Positions 16,979-26,756 are shown, counted from the first letter of the stretch. The stretch is DNA of 64,000 bases from Zafaria ginkgonis (GCF_039540195.1 NZ_BAABEO010000023.1:1-64000), one strand, 5' to 3'. The notes: generated from the sequence alone by a model not told the origin. Numbers and translations are program-made.

Positions 16979-17104
16979 TGCCCGAGGGCCCCGCCCCGAG
17001 CGAAGCGAGGTAAGAGAGCGGCCAGGGGTCCCCGCGGGCGAAGCGCGTGGGGCAGGCCGCGAACGGGGAGGGCAATAGTCGGTAGTGCCCGAGGGCCCCG
17101 CCCC
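16977..17104 (+). repeat. 21-bp direct repeats and REP-like sequence after the ABC-F gene
   Basis: A 21-base string beginning agtgcccgagggccccgccc occurs at 16977-16997 and again at 17084-17104. Between the copies are gagcgaagcgagg-type blocks resembling short palindromic REP units; a related core recurs upstream of mfd (60435-60587). The rest of the 284-base gap before the first LuxR gene holds no ORF I can support. Confidence 0.65.
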
Positions 17105-17262
17105 AGTTCCCCGGTTCCCGGGTTGCCGCCCGGCTCTGTCGCCCAACTCCGGTGCCCCAACTCTGGTGCCGGTTGCGATCCGCCCCTAGACTCGGCGTTC
17201 TGGGGACGGATCCTTTGGGGGGATCTCCTCGGGTAAACCTACTGTGGGGGATAGGTGAAACC

Positions 17263-20139
17263 GTGGGACGTGGGAAAGGCGATTCAGGGCAGGACCGTGC
17301 CATCGGCACGGCTGCCGCTGGCTTGAGGGGCGCAAAAGGGGGTCCCGCGCCGGCCGGCGATGCCGCGGAGCGGATCCTGCGCGCGGTGCGCGAAGGCACC
17401 GGGGCGGTGGTCGAGGGGGACCTCGGCACCGGCCAGGACGACTTGGCCCACCATGCGCTCCAGGGACTGCGCGGAACGGCGCACGTGGTGCTCATTGACG
17501 CGGCCGGCGAGGACCGTGTCCCGGCAGCAGCGCCGCTGGGCAGTTTCGCTGACCTAACCCATCTGGTGGGTGCCGTCGCGCCGGAGGACCTGGGCGACGG
17601 GCCCGCGGCCGTGAACGCGGTGCGTCACCTGCTGGCGCGCCAATCCGGCGGCCTGCCCGTGGTGGCCTACGTGCCCGACTGCGGCCGGCTCGGGCCGGAC
17701 GCGGTCTCGCTGCTGGCCAACCTGGCCCTCGCCGGCGTCCTGTCGCTGCTCGCCGTTTGCCGCGGGCACGAGGCCGACGCCCCGAACCGGCTGTGCCGGG
17801 TCGCCCATTTGGAGCGCTTCCGTCCGCATCCGCTGACCCCGGAGGGCGTGGCCGCCGAGGTTGCCGCCCGCTGCGGCGCCGACGCCAGCCCCGAAGCGGT
17901 GGCAGCCCTCTGGGAAGCCAGCGCCGGAAACCGCCGGTGGCTGGCGGCGATCACCGAGGACTGGCTGGAACTGGGCCACCTGGTGGACAGTTCCGGGACG
18001 TGGGTCCTGTCGCCGGGGCCGGGGCCTGTTGGCGACCGTGCCCGCCGCGAATGGCGCGACATCCTGGATTCGCTCCGGCCCGGGCCGCGCACGGTGATCT
18101 CCCTGGTGGCGCTGGCCGGCAGCATACCGCTCCACGCGCTGCTGCGGCTGGCGGATCCGGCCGATGTGGACCGCGCCCACGAATCGGGCCTGCTCGATCC
18201 CGGGCCGGCCCCTGTCCGTACCGCGCGCCTGCGCGGAACGCTGTCGGCCCGGACCGTTGCCTCGCTCATCCCGCCGGGGCGCTCCCGCGAACTCTTGGGC
18301 CTGCTGCAGGAGCAGCTGGGCCCGGACGCCGGGATTCCGCCGCGCGAACTCGTCGACTGGAAGCACGCGGCCGGCACCGTCCCGGAGCCGGTGGAGGCGC
18401 TGGCCGCGGCGCGGGAACTGCTTGAGGACGGACAGCCGCGGACCGCGCTGGCCTACCTGGAGCTGGCCAGGGACCTGTCCGGCACCCCGGCCTTCGCCAC
18501 CGTCGAGGCGCTGGTGCTCACCGCCTGCGGCCGGGCCGGGGAGGCATGGGAGATCGCGGCGGCCGCCTGGGGACCCGCGCCACCGCAGGGCCCGGGAGGG
18601 CCGGCCGGCGGCCTGGCCGAATGGGCCGAGCTGGGGTTGGCGGGGGCGAGGACGCAGGCCCTTCGGGGGATCCACGGGGAGGGCCCGGAAACGGGGGAGC
18701 CCGCCGCCGTGCTGCTGGCCCGGGTGCGGGACAGGCTGGGGAAAGCCGTGGACGCGAAGCCGGGTGCGGGGGAGCTGGGCCTGGGGGAACGGAGTACGGC
18801 GGAGCGCCGCCGACTCAGGGAACTCGCGGCCGAGGCGGAGCTGCTGCAGCTGGAACTGGCCGTGGGAACCGGGCAGCATGCCGACGTGGGCGCACTGTCC
18901 CACGACCGCCCCGATTTTCCGCCGGAGGCCCGGCTGCTCTGGCAGGCCCTCGCGGTGGAAGCGGAGGTCATGTGCGGCAGGGTGCACGATGGGCTCGAAC
19001 TCGGCCGCGAACTCATGCTCCAGCCCCGGTTCACGTTCGGCCGCAGCGTTTCCCGCGACAGCGCGCGACGGCACCTGGTCCACGCCTGCGCCGTCTCCGG
19101 CGACTGGGCGGAAGGGGCCGATCCTGCGGCGCCGCTCCGCTGGGCAGGGATGGTGCCGCCCGCCGGAGGGGCTCCGGGCGGCCGGGCAGCGGGCCCGGCA
19201 GACATCCTCCGGGCCTGCATCGCGGGCCGGAACGACGGACTGGAACGGGAGATCCACCAGTTGCGGGTCGACGATCCCTGCGGCATGCTTCCGCTGGTCT
19301 TGGCCGGTTCGGCCCAGGCGCTGGCGGCGCAGGGGCACCAGGCCGGGGCCCGGAAACGCCTGCGGGAGCTGGCGGACCTGGCGGAGCAGCCCGCCGCGTG
19401 GCTGGTCCGCCGCGGCACCGAGCTGCTGGCCGCGTGCGCCGAGGCCCTGCTCGGTGCCACGGAGCAAGCCGCCCGGCGGCTGCTGGACCGCGCCGCCGAG
19501 GACCGGCGCGCCGGACGCACCTCGCTGGAGCTGCTGGTCCTGGCCGCGGTGGTGCAGATGGGACGTGTCGAGGCGGTGCCCTTGCTGGCCGACGCGGCCC
19601 GCCGGGCCGACGGCCGGTTCGCGGCGGCCTGCCGCGACCTTACGGCGGCACTGGTGCATCCCGGCGGGCAGCGGGCCAGCCTGGACGGTCCCGGACTACT
19701 GGTGGCGGCCCGGACACTGCAGGCCATGGGGCATGAAGCGTTGGCCGCCTATGCGTATCGCCAAGCCGCGGCAGCCGGCATTCCGCGCTCCGAAACCGAG
19801 GACCGGGGGCACAGCGCCCTGGCCCCGGAACGGCTGCCTGCCGGAGGCGCCGGGCGGGGTCCCTCCGCGGTGCACCCGGCCGCCTTGAGACCGGGACCCG
19901 TGGCCGGTGCGGGAGGCCGGCCACGCTCCGGCGGACGGTCCGTGGATCCCTTTGCCGGGCTGACCGGCCGGCAAAAGGACATCGCGCAGCTGGTTGCCGC
20001 GGGGAGCAGCAATCGGGAGATCGCCGATGCGCTGGGGCTGTCGGTTCGGACGGTGGAAAGCCACCTGTACCAGATCTATGCACGGCTGGGGGTGTCGCGC
20101 CGGGGGGAATTGGCGACACCCGGGCCGACCGGACGCTGA
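17263..20139 (+). CDS. Large LuxR-family regulator with degenerate ATPase domain (first of three)
   Basis: A 958-residue protein: an N-terminal STAND-like nucleotide-binding region, a long helical (TPR-like) middle, and a C-terminal LuxR helix-turn-helix (about 905-950; LTGRQKDIAQLVAAG, NREIADALGLSVRTVESHLY). The P-loop position (52-60) reads GDLGTGQDD, so the catalytic Lys and Ser/Thr are replaced by Gln and Asp. The Walker B position is also lost (VVAYVPDCGRLG). It may therefore not hydrolyse ATP. The GTG start is chosen for the aggtga site four bases upstream; an in-frame ATG at 17152 lacks one. It lies upstream of two paralogues and the polysaccharide genes, so control of that locus is a reasonable inference. 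Confidence 0.85.
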   Translation: MGRGKGDSGQDRAIGTAAAGLRGAKGGPAPAGDAAERILRAVREGTGAVVEGDLGTGQDDLAHHALQGLRGTAHVVLIDAAGEDRVPAAAPLGSFADLTHLVGAVAPEDLGDGPAAVNAVRHLLARQSGGLPVVAYVPDCGRLGPDAVSLLANLALAGVLSLLAVCRGHEADAPNRLCRVAHLERFRPHPLTPEGVAAEVAARCGADASPEAVAALWEASAGNRRWLAAITEDWLELGHLVDSSGTWVLSPGPGPVGDRARREWRDILDSLRPGPRTVISLVALAGSIPLHALLRLADPADVDRAHESGLLDPGPAPVRTARLRGTLSARTVASLIPPGRSRELLGLLQEQLGPDAGIPPRELVDWKHAAGTVPEPVEALAAARELLEDGQPRTALAYLELARDLSGTPAFATVEALVLTACGRAGEAWEIAAAAWGPAPPQGPGGPAGGLAEWAELGLAGARTQALRGIHGEGPETGEPAAVLLARVRDRLGKAVDAKPGAGELGLGERSTAERRRLRELAAEAELLQLELAVGTGQHADVGALSHDRPDFPPEARLLWQALAVEAEVMCGRVHDGLELGRELMLQPRFTFGRSVSRDSARRHLVHACAVSGDWAEGADPAAPLRWAGMVPPAGGAPGGRAAGPADILRACIAGRNDGLEREIHQLRVDDPCGMLPLVLAGSAQALAAQGHQAGARKRLRELADLAEQPAAWLVRRGTELLAACAEALLGATEQAARRLLDRAAEDRRAGRTSLELLVLAAVVQMGRVEAVPLLADAARRADGRFAAACRDLTAALVHPGGQRASLDGPGLLVAARTLQAMGHEALAAYAYRQAAAAGIPRSETEDRGHSALAPERLPAGGAGRGPSAVHPAALRPGPVAGAGGRPRSGGRSVDPFAGLTGRQKDIAQLVAAGSSNREIADALGLSVRTVESHLYQIYARLGVSRRGELATPGPTGR

Positions 20140-20310
20140 CGGCGCCCGGTCTTGGAGCACTTAAGTAGTAAAGGGGGGAAGACGAGTGGGCCAGGCTGAG
20201 CACTACTGATGCCATCGGCAATTTCCGCGCTTAGCATATGAAAAATTCCCGCAATCTCCGGGGCTATTGGGGTACCCGGAGTGTCGCGGGCATGGACTTG
20301 GGGGAAGAAC

Positions 20311-22983
20311 ATGACTTTGCCGCACCATGGGAGCAGCACGGCTCCATCGGGTTTTCTGGCAGCCTTGGGGGACGACGGACCGGACCCCCGGACTCGGACG
20401 ATTTCTGCGCGGGTGAACCGTGCCGGCGTGGCGGAGCAGCTTTCCGCAGCCCTGCGCGATGACGCCTCTGCCGGCGCACTTCTGCTGGGCCTGCTTGGCA
20501 GCGGGCGACGGACAGCTCTCCAGGAGGCGCTGGCCACCCTGCCGCCGACAACCCGGCGGTTCAGCGTATCGGGTACCGAATTCGCCAGCAGCATCCCGTA
20601 TGGGGCGTTGATGTTCCTGGTGTCCGGCGTCGACCCGACCCTGCTGGCCTCGGCCCAAGGGGTGCTGCGCGGCATGGGGGAGGTGTTTGCCGCCTCGGGG
20701 GCACGTCCCGTGGTGGTGCTGGAGAACACCGCCCTGATTGACGCGGCATCCTGCAACGCCTTGGCCCAGCTGGCTGCCCAGGGGTCGATCTCCCTGGTGC
20801 CGATCTGCGAACGCATGGAGGAAGTGCCGACGGACATTGCCGGCCTGGTGCGCAGCGGCGACATGGCCCGGGTGGAGGTCAGCCCGCTGACCCCCGCCGA
20901 GGCGGGGGAGGTCTTGGCGGCCGACCTCGGATCGCCGCTGTCCCGCCCCGCCTCCGCGCGGCTCTGGCGGGACGGCGAGGGCAACCTCGAAGGCCTGCGG
21001 CTGCTGGCCCGCGACTGCGTGGCCAGCGGCAAGCTCCGGCTCGCGGAGGGGCACTGGATCCTGGCACCGGGCACCATGCCGCTGGACGGGCACTTCGCGG
21101 CACGGATCCGCGTCCGGCTGGCAGGGCTCGGCGAACGCGAGCGGCTGCTGCTGGACGTGCTGGCGGTGCGCGGGGAAACCTCGGTGGCGGCGTTGAACGC
21201 AGCCGGTTTCGGGCCCGCGCTCGATGGCCTCCATGCGGCCGGCCACGTGGTGAGAAGCCAGCGCGATCCGGGACGGGTGGAGCCGTCGAACGCCATGGTG
21301 CGCCAGGTGCTGTGCGCGGTCCTGGACGGCGAGCAGCACCGCCTGCTGGCGGCGATGGTCCAGGAAGATCCTGAACCGTTTGCCGCAGCAAGGCTCGTTG
21401 CGGCCACGGCGCGGGAGATGCTGGACGGGGGCAACGCGTCCGCGGCCGCCGCGTTCCTGCAGGAGCGCAGGGAAGCCGGAGAACTCCCGGAGTCCCTGTG
21501 GCACGAGGCGCCGCAGGTCTGCGCCGATCTGCTGCGCACCGAGGTGCAGGCGTTGCGCACCGCCGGACGCAGCCGCCAGGCCGTGCTGATGGTGCACACC
21601 CTGCTGGCGAGGCTTGAAACCGGAGCGGACACCGCGGATGCGCCAGCCGCAACGCTCGAGGAAGTACGCCTGTTGGCCGCCGACCTTGCCTTCAAGGCGG
21701 GTCCGCTGGAGGACGGCGCCGGCCCCGGGCAGTCTGCCGGTGACAGCGGGCCCGCCGCCGGACCGCCGTTTCCCGCCCACCGCTGGCCCGACGACGGCCT
21801 GCGGATCGCCGAACAGGCCTGCCGGGCCAGGGAATGGGCCCTGGGGGAACGCCAGCAGGAGGCCGCGGAAGCGGTGCGGCTGCTGGTGCGGGACATCCTC
21901 TCCCACCGGGCGGCAGGGGTCCTCGACGAAGTCCTGCCCCCGGACCGGATGGGCATCGTGGTCGACGCGCTGATGACGGTGTTCCTCGCGCTCGGGGAAT
22001 GGGACACCACTGCCCAACTGGCCCGGGCCCTGCAGGATGAGGCCGATGCCAGCCCCGATGGGGCGGCGGCGGCCGCGCTGGTGCTGGGCTCCCTCTCGGC
22101 ACTGGGCGCGGACACCGGGTCCGCCCTGCTGCAGGCCACGCCCGCGCTGCGCCAGTTGGAGGCCTGGGGGCCGCCCGACCAGCGCGCCGCCCTGGCCGCA
22201 CTCACGGCGCACTGCCTGGCCGACCAGGACCGGCCGCAGGAAGCGGCCGAACTGCTGGTCGGGCTGCGCGACGGGCTCGCCGTCGGACACCCCGTCCTGG
22301 CTTGGGCGGTGGAATTCTTCAGCGCGCTGACGGTGGCCAACCTGCATTCGGCCCACGCCGCCTGCAACCGGCTGATGGCGCTGGCCGACTCCATGGCGGA
22401 GTCCGGGCGGACGCTCCTGGAGGCGCACACGCTGGCCGCGGCGCTCCGCCTCGGCGAGTTCGCGGCCGCGGGCAGGCTCTCCGGGGTGCTGGGCCGCGTC
22501 CAGGGTCCGCTGGCCGGGGAACTGCGCCAGCTCGCTGACGCCGTCGTCGCCGAGGACGGGCAGGCCGTGGAAACCGCCCTGGAGCGGATCGCTTCCATGG
22601 GCTACCGCATGTTCGCCGAGGAAACCGGGAACCGGCTGTATTCCTTCCTCTCCGCCGGGGAAATCCGGAACCTCACCCGCCACCTGGCACGGACCGAACA
22701 CGACCGGTCGGCGTCGGGCCGCCTGCCCGGCGACGCCACCGGAGCCGACCCCGGCCCGGACGAGCTGTCCGCGCACCTGGCGGTCCTGACGCGCCGGGAG
22801 CGGCAAGTCGCCTCCAACGTCGTCGAAGGCCTGAGCAACGCCGAAATCGCCAAACGCGGAGGGGTCTCCGTCCGCACGGTGGAGGGACACCTGTACCAGG
22901 TGTACTCGAAACTGAACGTGCGCAGCCGGACCGAACTCGCCCAGCTGCTCAGCCAGCCGGCCACCGACGGCGTCGTGGCATGA
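20311..22983 (+). CDS. Large LuxR-family regulator with degenerate P-loop (second of three)
   Basis: An 890-residue paralogue with the same layout: STAND-like domain, helical repeat region and C-terminal LuxR HTH (about 832-880; LTRRERQVASNVVEG, NAEIAKRGGVSVRTVEGHLY). The P-loop (60-68) is GLLGSGRRT, with Arg in place of the Lys, and the Walker B region reads VVVLENTALID, without the usual DDAH. The ATG at 20311 is preferred because GGGGGAAGAAC precedes it; an in-frame GTG lies at 20281. The stop overlaps the start of the third regulator (ATGA), so the two are translationally coupled. The 170-base gap upstream contains TAGCAT/CATATG hexamers but no convincing promoter pair. Confidence 0.86.
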   Translation: MTLPHHGSSTAPSGFLAALGDDGPDPRTRTISARVNRAGVAEQLSAALRDDASAGALLLGLLGSGRRTALQEALATLPPTTRRFSVSGTEFASSIPYGALMFLVSGVDPTLLASAQGVLRGMGEVFAASGARPVVVLENTALIDAASCNALAQLAAQGSISLVPICERMEEVPTDIAGLVRSGDMARVEVSPLTPAEAGEVLAADLGSPLSRPASARLWRDGEGNLEGLRLLARDCVASGKLRLAEGHWILAPGTMPLDGHFAARIRVRLAGLGERERLLLDVLAVRGETSVAALNAAGFGPALDGLHAAGHVVRSQRDPGRVEPSNAMVRQVLCAVLDGEQHRLLAAMVQEDPEPFAAARLVAATAREMLDGGNASAAAAFLQERREAGELPESLWHEAPQVCADLLRTEVQALRTAGRSRQAVLMVHTLLARLETGADTADAPAATLEEVRLLAADLAFKAGPLEDGAGPGQSAGDSGPAAGPPFPAHRWPDDGLRIAEQACRAREWALGERQQEAAEAVRLLVRDILSHRAAGVLDEVLPPDRMGIVVDALMTVFLALGEWDTTAQLARALQDEADASPDGAAAAALVLGSLSALGADTGSALLQATPALRQLEAWGPPDQRAALAALTAHCLADQDRPQEAAELLVGLRDGLAVGHPVLAWAVEFFSALTVANLHSAHAACNRLMALADSMAESGRTLLEAHTLAAALRLGEFAAAGRLSGVLGRVQGPLAGELRQLADAVVAEDGQAVETALERIASMGYRMFAEETGNRLYSFLSAGEIRNLTRHLARTEHDRSASGRLPGDATGADPGPDELSAHLAVLTRRERQVASNVVEGLSNAEIAKRGGVSVRTVEGHLYQVYSKLNVRSRTELAQLLSQPATDGVVA

Positions 22984-25640
22984 GCGCCCCGCGCGAAGGC
23001 CTGCTGGTGGGCCGGCACGAGGTCCTGACACGGCTGAAGGGGATCCTCGGGGACGAATCCGCCCCCGGAGCCATCGTGGTGGGGGCGGCCGGAATGGGGA
23101 AGACGGCACTGGCCTCGCTCGCCCTCTCCTCCCTGGACCCCGCCCCGGACACGGTGCGCATCCACCCGAGCGCCACGCTCTCCACTGTCCGCTTCGGAGC
23201 GCTGGCACCCTACCTCGGATCCATCCAGGACACCGCCGACGTCATGGGAGTCCTGCGCGAACTCGTCGACGTCCTGCCCCGCAAGGCGGCGGGAGGCGAG
23301 GGAGCGGGACGCGGCAAGCCGCTGCTTGTTGTCGACGACGCCCACTTCCTGGACCCGGCCAGCCGCTTCGTGCTGTCCCAGCTGGTGCAGACCTCCACGG
23401 TGCGGCTGCTGGCCTTGGGGGCGGGCACCGACTCCGTCGAAGGCGCTGCCGACTCGGCGCTGGGGGTGGGACAGCTGCCCGTGCTGGCGCTGGAACCGCT
23501 GGACGTGGAGGAGGTCCGCACGCTGTGCACCGAGGTCCTCGGCGGCGACGTTCCCGCCGGCACCGCGGAAACGGTGGCCTCCCTCACGGCCGGCAATCCG
23601 CTGCTGGTCCGCGCCTGGCTGCGGTGCGCGGCGGACCAGGGGGCGGTGGTCAAGAACAGCGGGGTATGGATCGTTGCCCGCCCGGACCCCGAACCCAACG
23701 CGGAAATGCGGGACCTGGTCCGCAGCCTGCACGCCCGTTTGGGCGGGCCCCAGCAGGAAACCATGGAACTGCTGGCGCTCGCCGGACCCCTGCCGCGCAC
23801 GACGCTCGCCGCCGCCACGGCCGGCGGCGTGGAGGAACTGCTGGAGTCCGGCGCAGCCGCAGTGGACCGGGGAGGCCAGATCCGAATCGCCAGCAACCTG
23901 TATGCGGATGTGCTGCGCGCCCTGGTGCCGCCGGGCCGAAGCGCCCGGCTGCTGCAGCGTTGGCGCGGGGCTGCGGGAACGGCAACGGCACCGAACCATC
24001 GCCAAGTGCTGTGGGCGGTCGAATGCGGTGAAAGGGTGCCGCGCGAGGACCTCGAGCGCGCCGCGGCCGCGGCCAACGACGCGCTGGAACCCCTCACCGC
24101 CCTGCACCTGTGCCAGGCCGTGGGGGACGACGACGCCGTCGCCCTGGAAACCGCCCGGGCGATGCTGGGACTGGGACGGCCGCTGTCCGCCCTGTCGGCG
24201 GCCGAGCGGGTGTTCGACCGGCCCCATGACGATTCCACGCTGCAGGCCGCCTTGGCCGTGGCCACCTCGGCCGTGTGGAGAACCGGGGCGTCCGCGGCGG
24301 CCCTGGAGGAACTGGCCGGCACCTGGGAACGCCGCATCAGGGCCGCAGCCCCGCCGGAGGGGACCGGCTTCGGCAGCCTCGTTCCCCTGTCGGGCCTCGA
24401 AATCCTTCGTTTTTGGGCCCGGCGGCTCGACGGTGCGCTGCCCCACGACGCCGGCGAACGGCTCCAGGAACTGCAGCGGATGCCAGGGGCCACTGCCGAG
24501 ATCCGGCTGCTGTCCACCCTCCTGGTTTCGGACGTCCACTGGATGGCGGGCCGCACCGACACCGCGGCCGCAGCGGTCGCCGGGGCCTGGGCGATTCTGG
24601 AAGCCGAACCCGCGCTCTGCAGCCGGTACTGCGTCCAGGTCATCGGTCGCCACGTCCTCTGCCTCATTGAGTCCGGCCGGTATGCGCAGGCCTCCGCGTT
24701 CCTGGACACCCACGTTTCCTCCGATCCCCGCGAGGCCGTCCGCCGGCAGGGGACGGTGCAGTTCCTGCGCGGCCTGCTGCACATGCGCCAAGGGCGGCTG
24801 GCCGAGGCGGTCGAGGAACTGCGTGAAGGCACGGCGGCGCTTTCGCTGACGGACCCGTTGCAGCTTCTGCCGCTCGCAACGGGCCTGCTGGGCCTGCTGC
24901 GCGCCGAAGCCGGAACCGCAGCCAAGGAAGGCACCGGGGCACATCCGCCGGTGCTGGCCTACCGCGGCCCCTACGATCTCTGGCTCCTGGCCCGGGCGTT
25001 CGCAGCCGCGGCCGGCACGGCGTTCGTGGGCGACCGCGGCGGGGTGCCGGAACCGTCCGGAAACCTGGCCTCGCTCGCGGGGGAAGCCAAGGCCAAGGGG
25101 CTGGCGCTGGTGCACCGGGAGATCCGCGTGCTGGCCTGCCTCCGTGAAGCCGGCAAGCCGGGCAACGGTGCCTCCCAGTTGCTGGGGGAGGCGGCGGAAG
25201 GCCTGGAAGGACCACGCAGCCGAACGCTCGGCCGGCTCGCCCTGATCGGCGACGCCACCGACCCGGACCGGCTGGAGACCGCGGCCGGGTACGCGGAGGA
25301 AGCCGGGGAAGTGGCACTGGCGGCGGAACTGCTGGCCCATGCCGTCCTTCTGCACGCCGAACGGGGGGAGGACAAGCTCGGAGGGCACACCTTGCGCCGG
25401 CTGCACCTGCTCACCCGCGGGCTGGGGACGTTGGGGTCGCGGACCGTGCTCCGGGCCAGGTCCCACGGCGAACTGACCTCCCGCGAGCGGGACATCGTCC
25501 GGCTCGCGGCGGAAGGCCACAGCAACCGGCAGATCGCCAAGGTGCTGACGCTGTCCCAGCGCACCGTTGAAGGACACCTGTACCGCATCTATCTGAAGCT
25601 CGGGATCGGCGAGCGCTCCGAACTCGCCGACTTCCGCTGA
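22980..25640 (+). CDS. Large LuxR-family regulator with intact ATPase motifs (third of three)
   Basis: An 886-residue STAND-type LuxR regulator. Unlike its two upstream paralogues it keeps a canonical Walker A (GAAGMGKT, 35-42) and a Walker B with DDAH (LLVVDDAHFLD). A helical middle region is followed by the LuxR HTH (about 828-880; LTSRERDIVRLAAEG, NRQIAKVLTLSQRTVEGHLY). Proteins of this family switch on transcription when ligand and ATP binding release autoinhibition. It is coupled to the second regulator by a four-base overlap. The tagD-like gene follows after only 26 bases, so the three are probably one transcript. Confidence 0.88.
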   Translation: MSAPREGLLVGRHEVLTRLKGILGDESAPGAIVVGAAGMGKTALASLALSSLDPAPDTVRIHPSATLSTVRFGALAPYLGSIQDTADVMGVLRELVDVLPRKAAGGEGAGRGKPLLVVDDAHFLDPASRFVLSQLVQTSTVRLLALGAGTDSVEGAADSALGVGQLPVLALEPLDVEEVRTLCTEVLGGDVPAGTAETVASLTAGNPLLVRAWLRCAADQGAVVKNSGVWIVARPDPEPNAEMRDLVRSLHARLGGPQQETMELLALAGPLPRTTLAAATAGGVEELLESGAAAVDRGGQIRIASNLYADVLRALVPPGRSARLLQRWRGAAGTATAPNHRQVLWAVECGERVPREDLERAAAAANDALEPLTALHLCQAVGDDDAVALETARAMLGLGRPLSALSAAERVFDRPHDDSTLQAALAVATSAVWRTGASAAALEELAGTWERRIRAAAPPEGTGFGSLVPLSGLEILRFWARRLDGALPHDAGERLQELQRMPGATAEIRLLSTLLVSDVHWMAGRTDTAAAAVAGAWAILEAEPALCSRYCVQVIGRHVLCLIESGRYAQASAFLDTHVSSDPREAVRRQGTVQFLRGLLHMRQGRLAEAVEELREGTAALSLTDPLQLLPLATGLLGLLRAEAGTAAKEGTGAHPPVLAYRGPYDLWLLARAFAAAAGTAFVGDRGGVPEPSGNLASLAGEAKAKGLALVHREIRVLACLREAGKPGNGASQLLGEAAEGLEGPRSRTLGRLALIGDATDPDRLETAAGYAEEAGEVALAAELLAHAVLLHAERGEDKLGGHTLRRLHLLTRGLGTLGSRTVLRARSHGELTSRERDIVRLAAEGHSNRQIAKVLTLSQRTVEGHLYRIYLKLGIGERSELADFR

Positions 25641-25666
25641 TTCCCCAACTGGTAGGGAGATACCTC

Positions 25667-26116
25667 ATGACCATTCGGATCGGATACGCCGCAGGAGCCT
25701 ACGACCTGTTCCACATAGGCCACCTGAATCTCCTGCGGAACGCGAAGAGCCGCTGCGACTACCTCATCGCCGGCGTCGTCTCCGACGACCTGATCGAGGC
25801 AACGAAGGGCAGGCGCGCGGTGGTGCCCCTACCCGAGCGGCTGGAGATCGTCCGCGGACTGGGATGCGTGGATGCCGCCGTGGCCGAAACCCACGCGGAC
25901 AGGCTCGACACTTGGCGCGAGGTGGGCTTCAACGTGTTCTTCAAGGGCGATGACTGGCGGGGAACGCCGAAGGGAATCGAGCTTGAACGGCGGTTCGCCG
26001 AAGTCGGGGTGACCGTCGAGTATTTCCCGTACACCATGCAGACCTCCTCGACGGCCCTGCGCCAGGCACTTTCCATCCTCGCGGCGCCGCACCAAGCCAC
26101 CCAGAAGAACGGTTGA
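25667..26116 (+). CDS. tagD: Glycerol-3-phosphate cytidylyltransferase family protein (TagD-like)
   Basis: A 149-residue small cytidylyltransferase. The HxGH motif is H16-I-G-H19, and FKGDDWRGT and QTSSTALR stand in the positions of the family's C-terminal motifs. TagD enzymes join CTP and glycerol-3-phosphate to make CDP-glycerol for teichoic-type polymers; some relatives prefer other alcohol phosphates, so the substrate is a family-level prediction. A GGTAGGGAGA site precedes the ATG. It follows the regulators with a 26-base gap and is closed by a hairpin. With the CDP-alcohol phosphotransferase (37487) and the GDPD-like protein (55183), it suggests a phosphate-containing polymer. Confidence 0.85.
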   Translation: MTIRIGYAAGAYDLFHIGHLNLLRNAKSRCDYLIAGVVSDDLIEATKGRRAVVPLPERLEIVRGLGCVDAAVAETHADRLDTWREVGFNVFFKGDDWRGTPKGIELERRFAEVGVTVEYFPYTMQTSSTALRQALSILAAPHQATQKNG

Positions 26117-26124
26117 CCCGCCCG

Positions 26125-26168
26125 GTTCCCGGGGAGCGCCCGCCGCACGGCAGGTGCTCCCCGGGAAC
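26125..26168 (+). terminator. Hairpin terminator after the tagD-like gene
   Basis: Perfect 13-base arms gttcccggggagc (26125-26137) and its complement (26156-26168) with an 18-base loop, nine bases after the stop. No T-tract follows. Confidence 0.65.
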
Positions 26169-26447
26169 TGCCGCGCGTCCGGGATCCTGGACGGTCCCCG
26201 GCGCCAACCGCGGAAACCGGCGGCATTCGCGCCTGCGTAGACACGCATCCACGTACGCGTGGTGACATGGCCACAACGAGTATCCGCCACTCGTGCCGAG
26301 GTGTTTGGGGCTCCGTAATCTCAGGGCTACGGGCGTTGTCCGATCGCCCGAACCGGCAACTGGAATGCCTCGGCCTTGGAGGCACTCGCAAGTGCAAGTT
26401 GCCGCTCCAGACGGTGCCGGCGGTTCGTGAGCTAGGCGAAGCCTAGA

Positions 26448-26662
26448 CTCAGCCCCCCAGCGGCCGCCGGCCCTCTGGAGTCCTTCCCGCCACAGGAAAC
26501 CTGCCACAGGAAACCTAAGCGGGGGACACCCGCGGACCCAAGTGAGATTCCCCCTGAGATTCCCCCCCATGCGCAGCATCCGGGCCTGCGCTGCCCCCCG
26601 ATCGGGCCGGCGGTACGCGGGCCTTCTGAGACAAGGCTCAACCCCCAGCTGCCGCCGGCCCT
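26448..26662 (+). repeat. Imperfect 26-27 base direct repeats
   Basis: Copies at 26448-26474 and 26637-26662 share ctca, then a C-run, then a block ending gccgccggccct, with three differences. They flank the two smaller tandem repeats, so this stretch looks built by local duplication. Confidence 0.6.
26489..26516 (+). repeat. 14-base perfect tandem repeat
   Basis: gccacaggaaacct occurs twice head to tail (26489-26502 and 26503-26516). No reading frame uses it. Confidence 0.85.
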
Positions 26663-26696
26663 TCAACAACCTTCTGGCAGAGCACAACCCTCTGGT

Positions 26697-26756
26697 GGAC
26701 AGCAGTCTGGCCGGGCACCGTACCCCTGGTACCGGTGCCCGGCCAGACGGCTGTCC
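26697..26756. other. 60-base near-perfect hairpin
   Basis: Outer arms ggacagc/gctgtcc and inner arms gtctggccgggcaccg/cggtgcccggccagac are separated by one mismatch. The stem continues to a gtacc/ggtac tip with one bulged base and a 3-base loop, giving roughly 27 paired positions. There is no T-tract, so a plain terminator is less likely than a structured RNA or protein-binding site. Confidence 0.7.

Noticed and set aside
17152..17262. Upstream ATG at 17152 as start of the first LuxR protein
   Set aside because: No ribosome site, and the extra 37 residues look like translated intergenic DNA; GTG 17263 has AGGTGA just upstream.
20203..25577. Very long open frames (about 840-1000 codons) on the strand opposite the LuxR genes
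   Set aside because: They are shadows of high-GC coding DNA: no ribosome sites, low-complexity translations, no recognisable domains, while the plus-strand frames contain full LuxR proteins with overlapping starts and stops.
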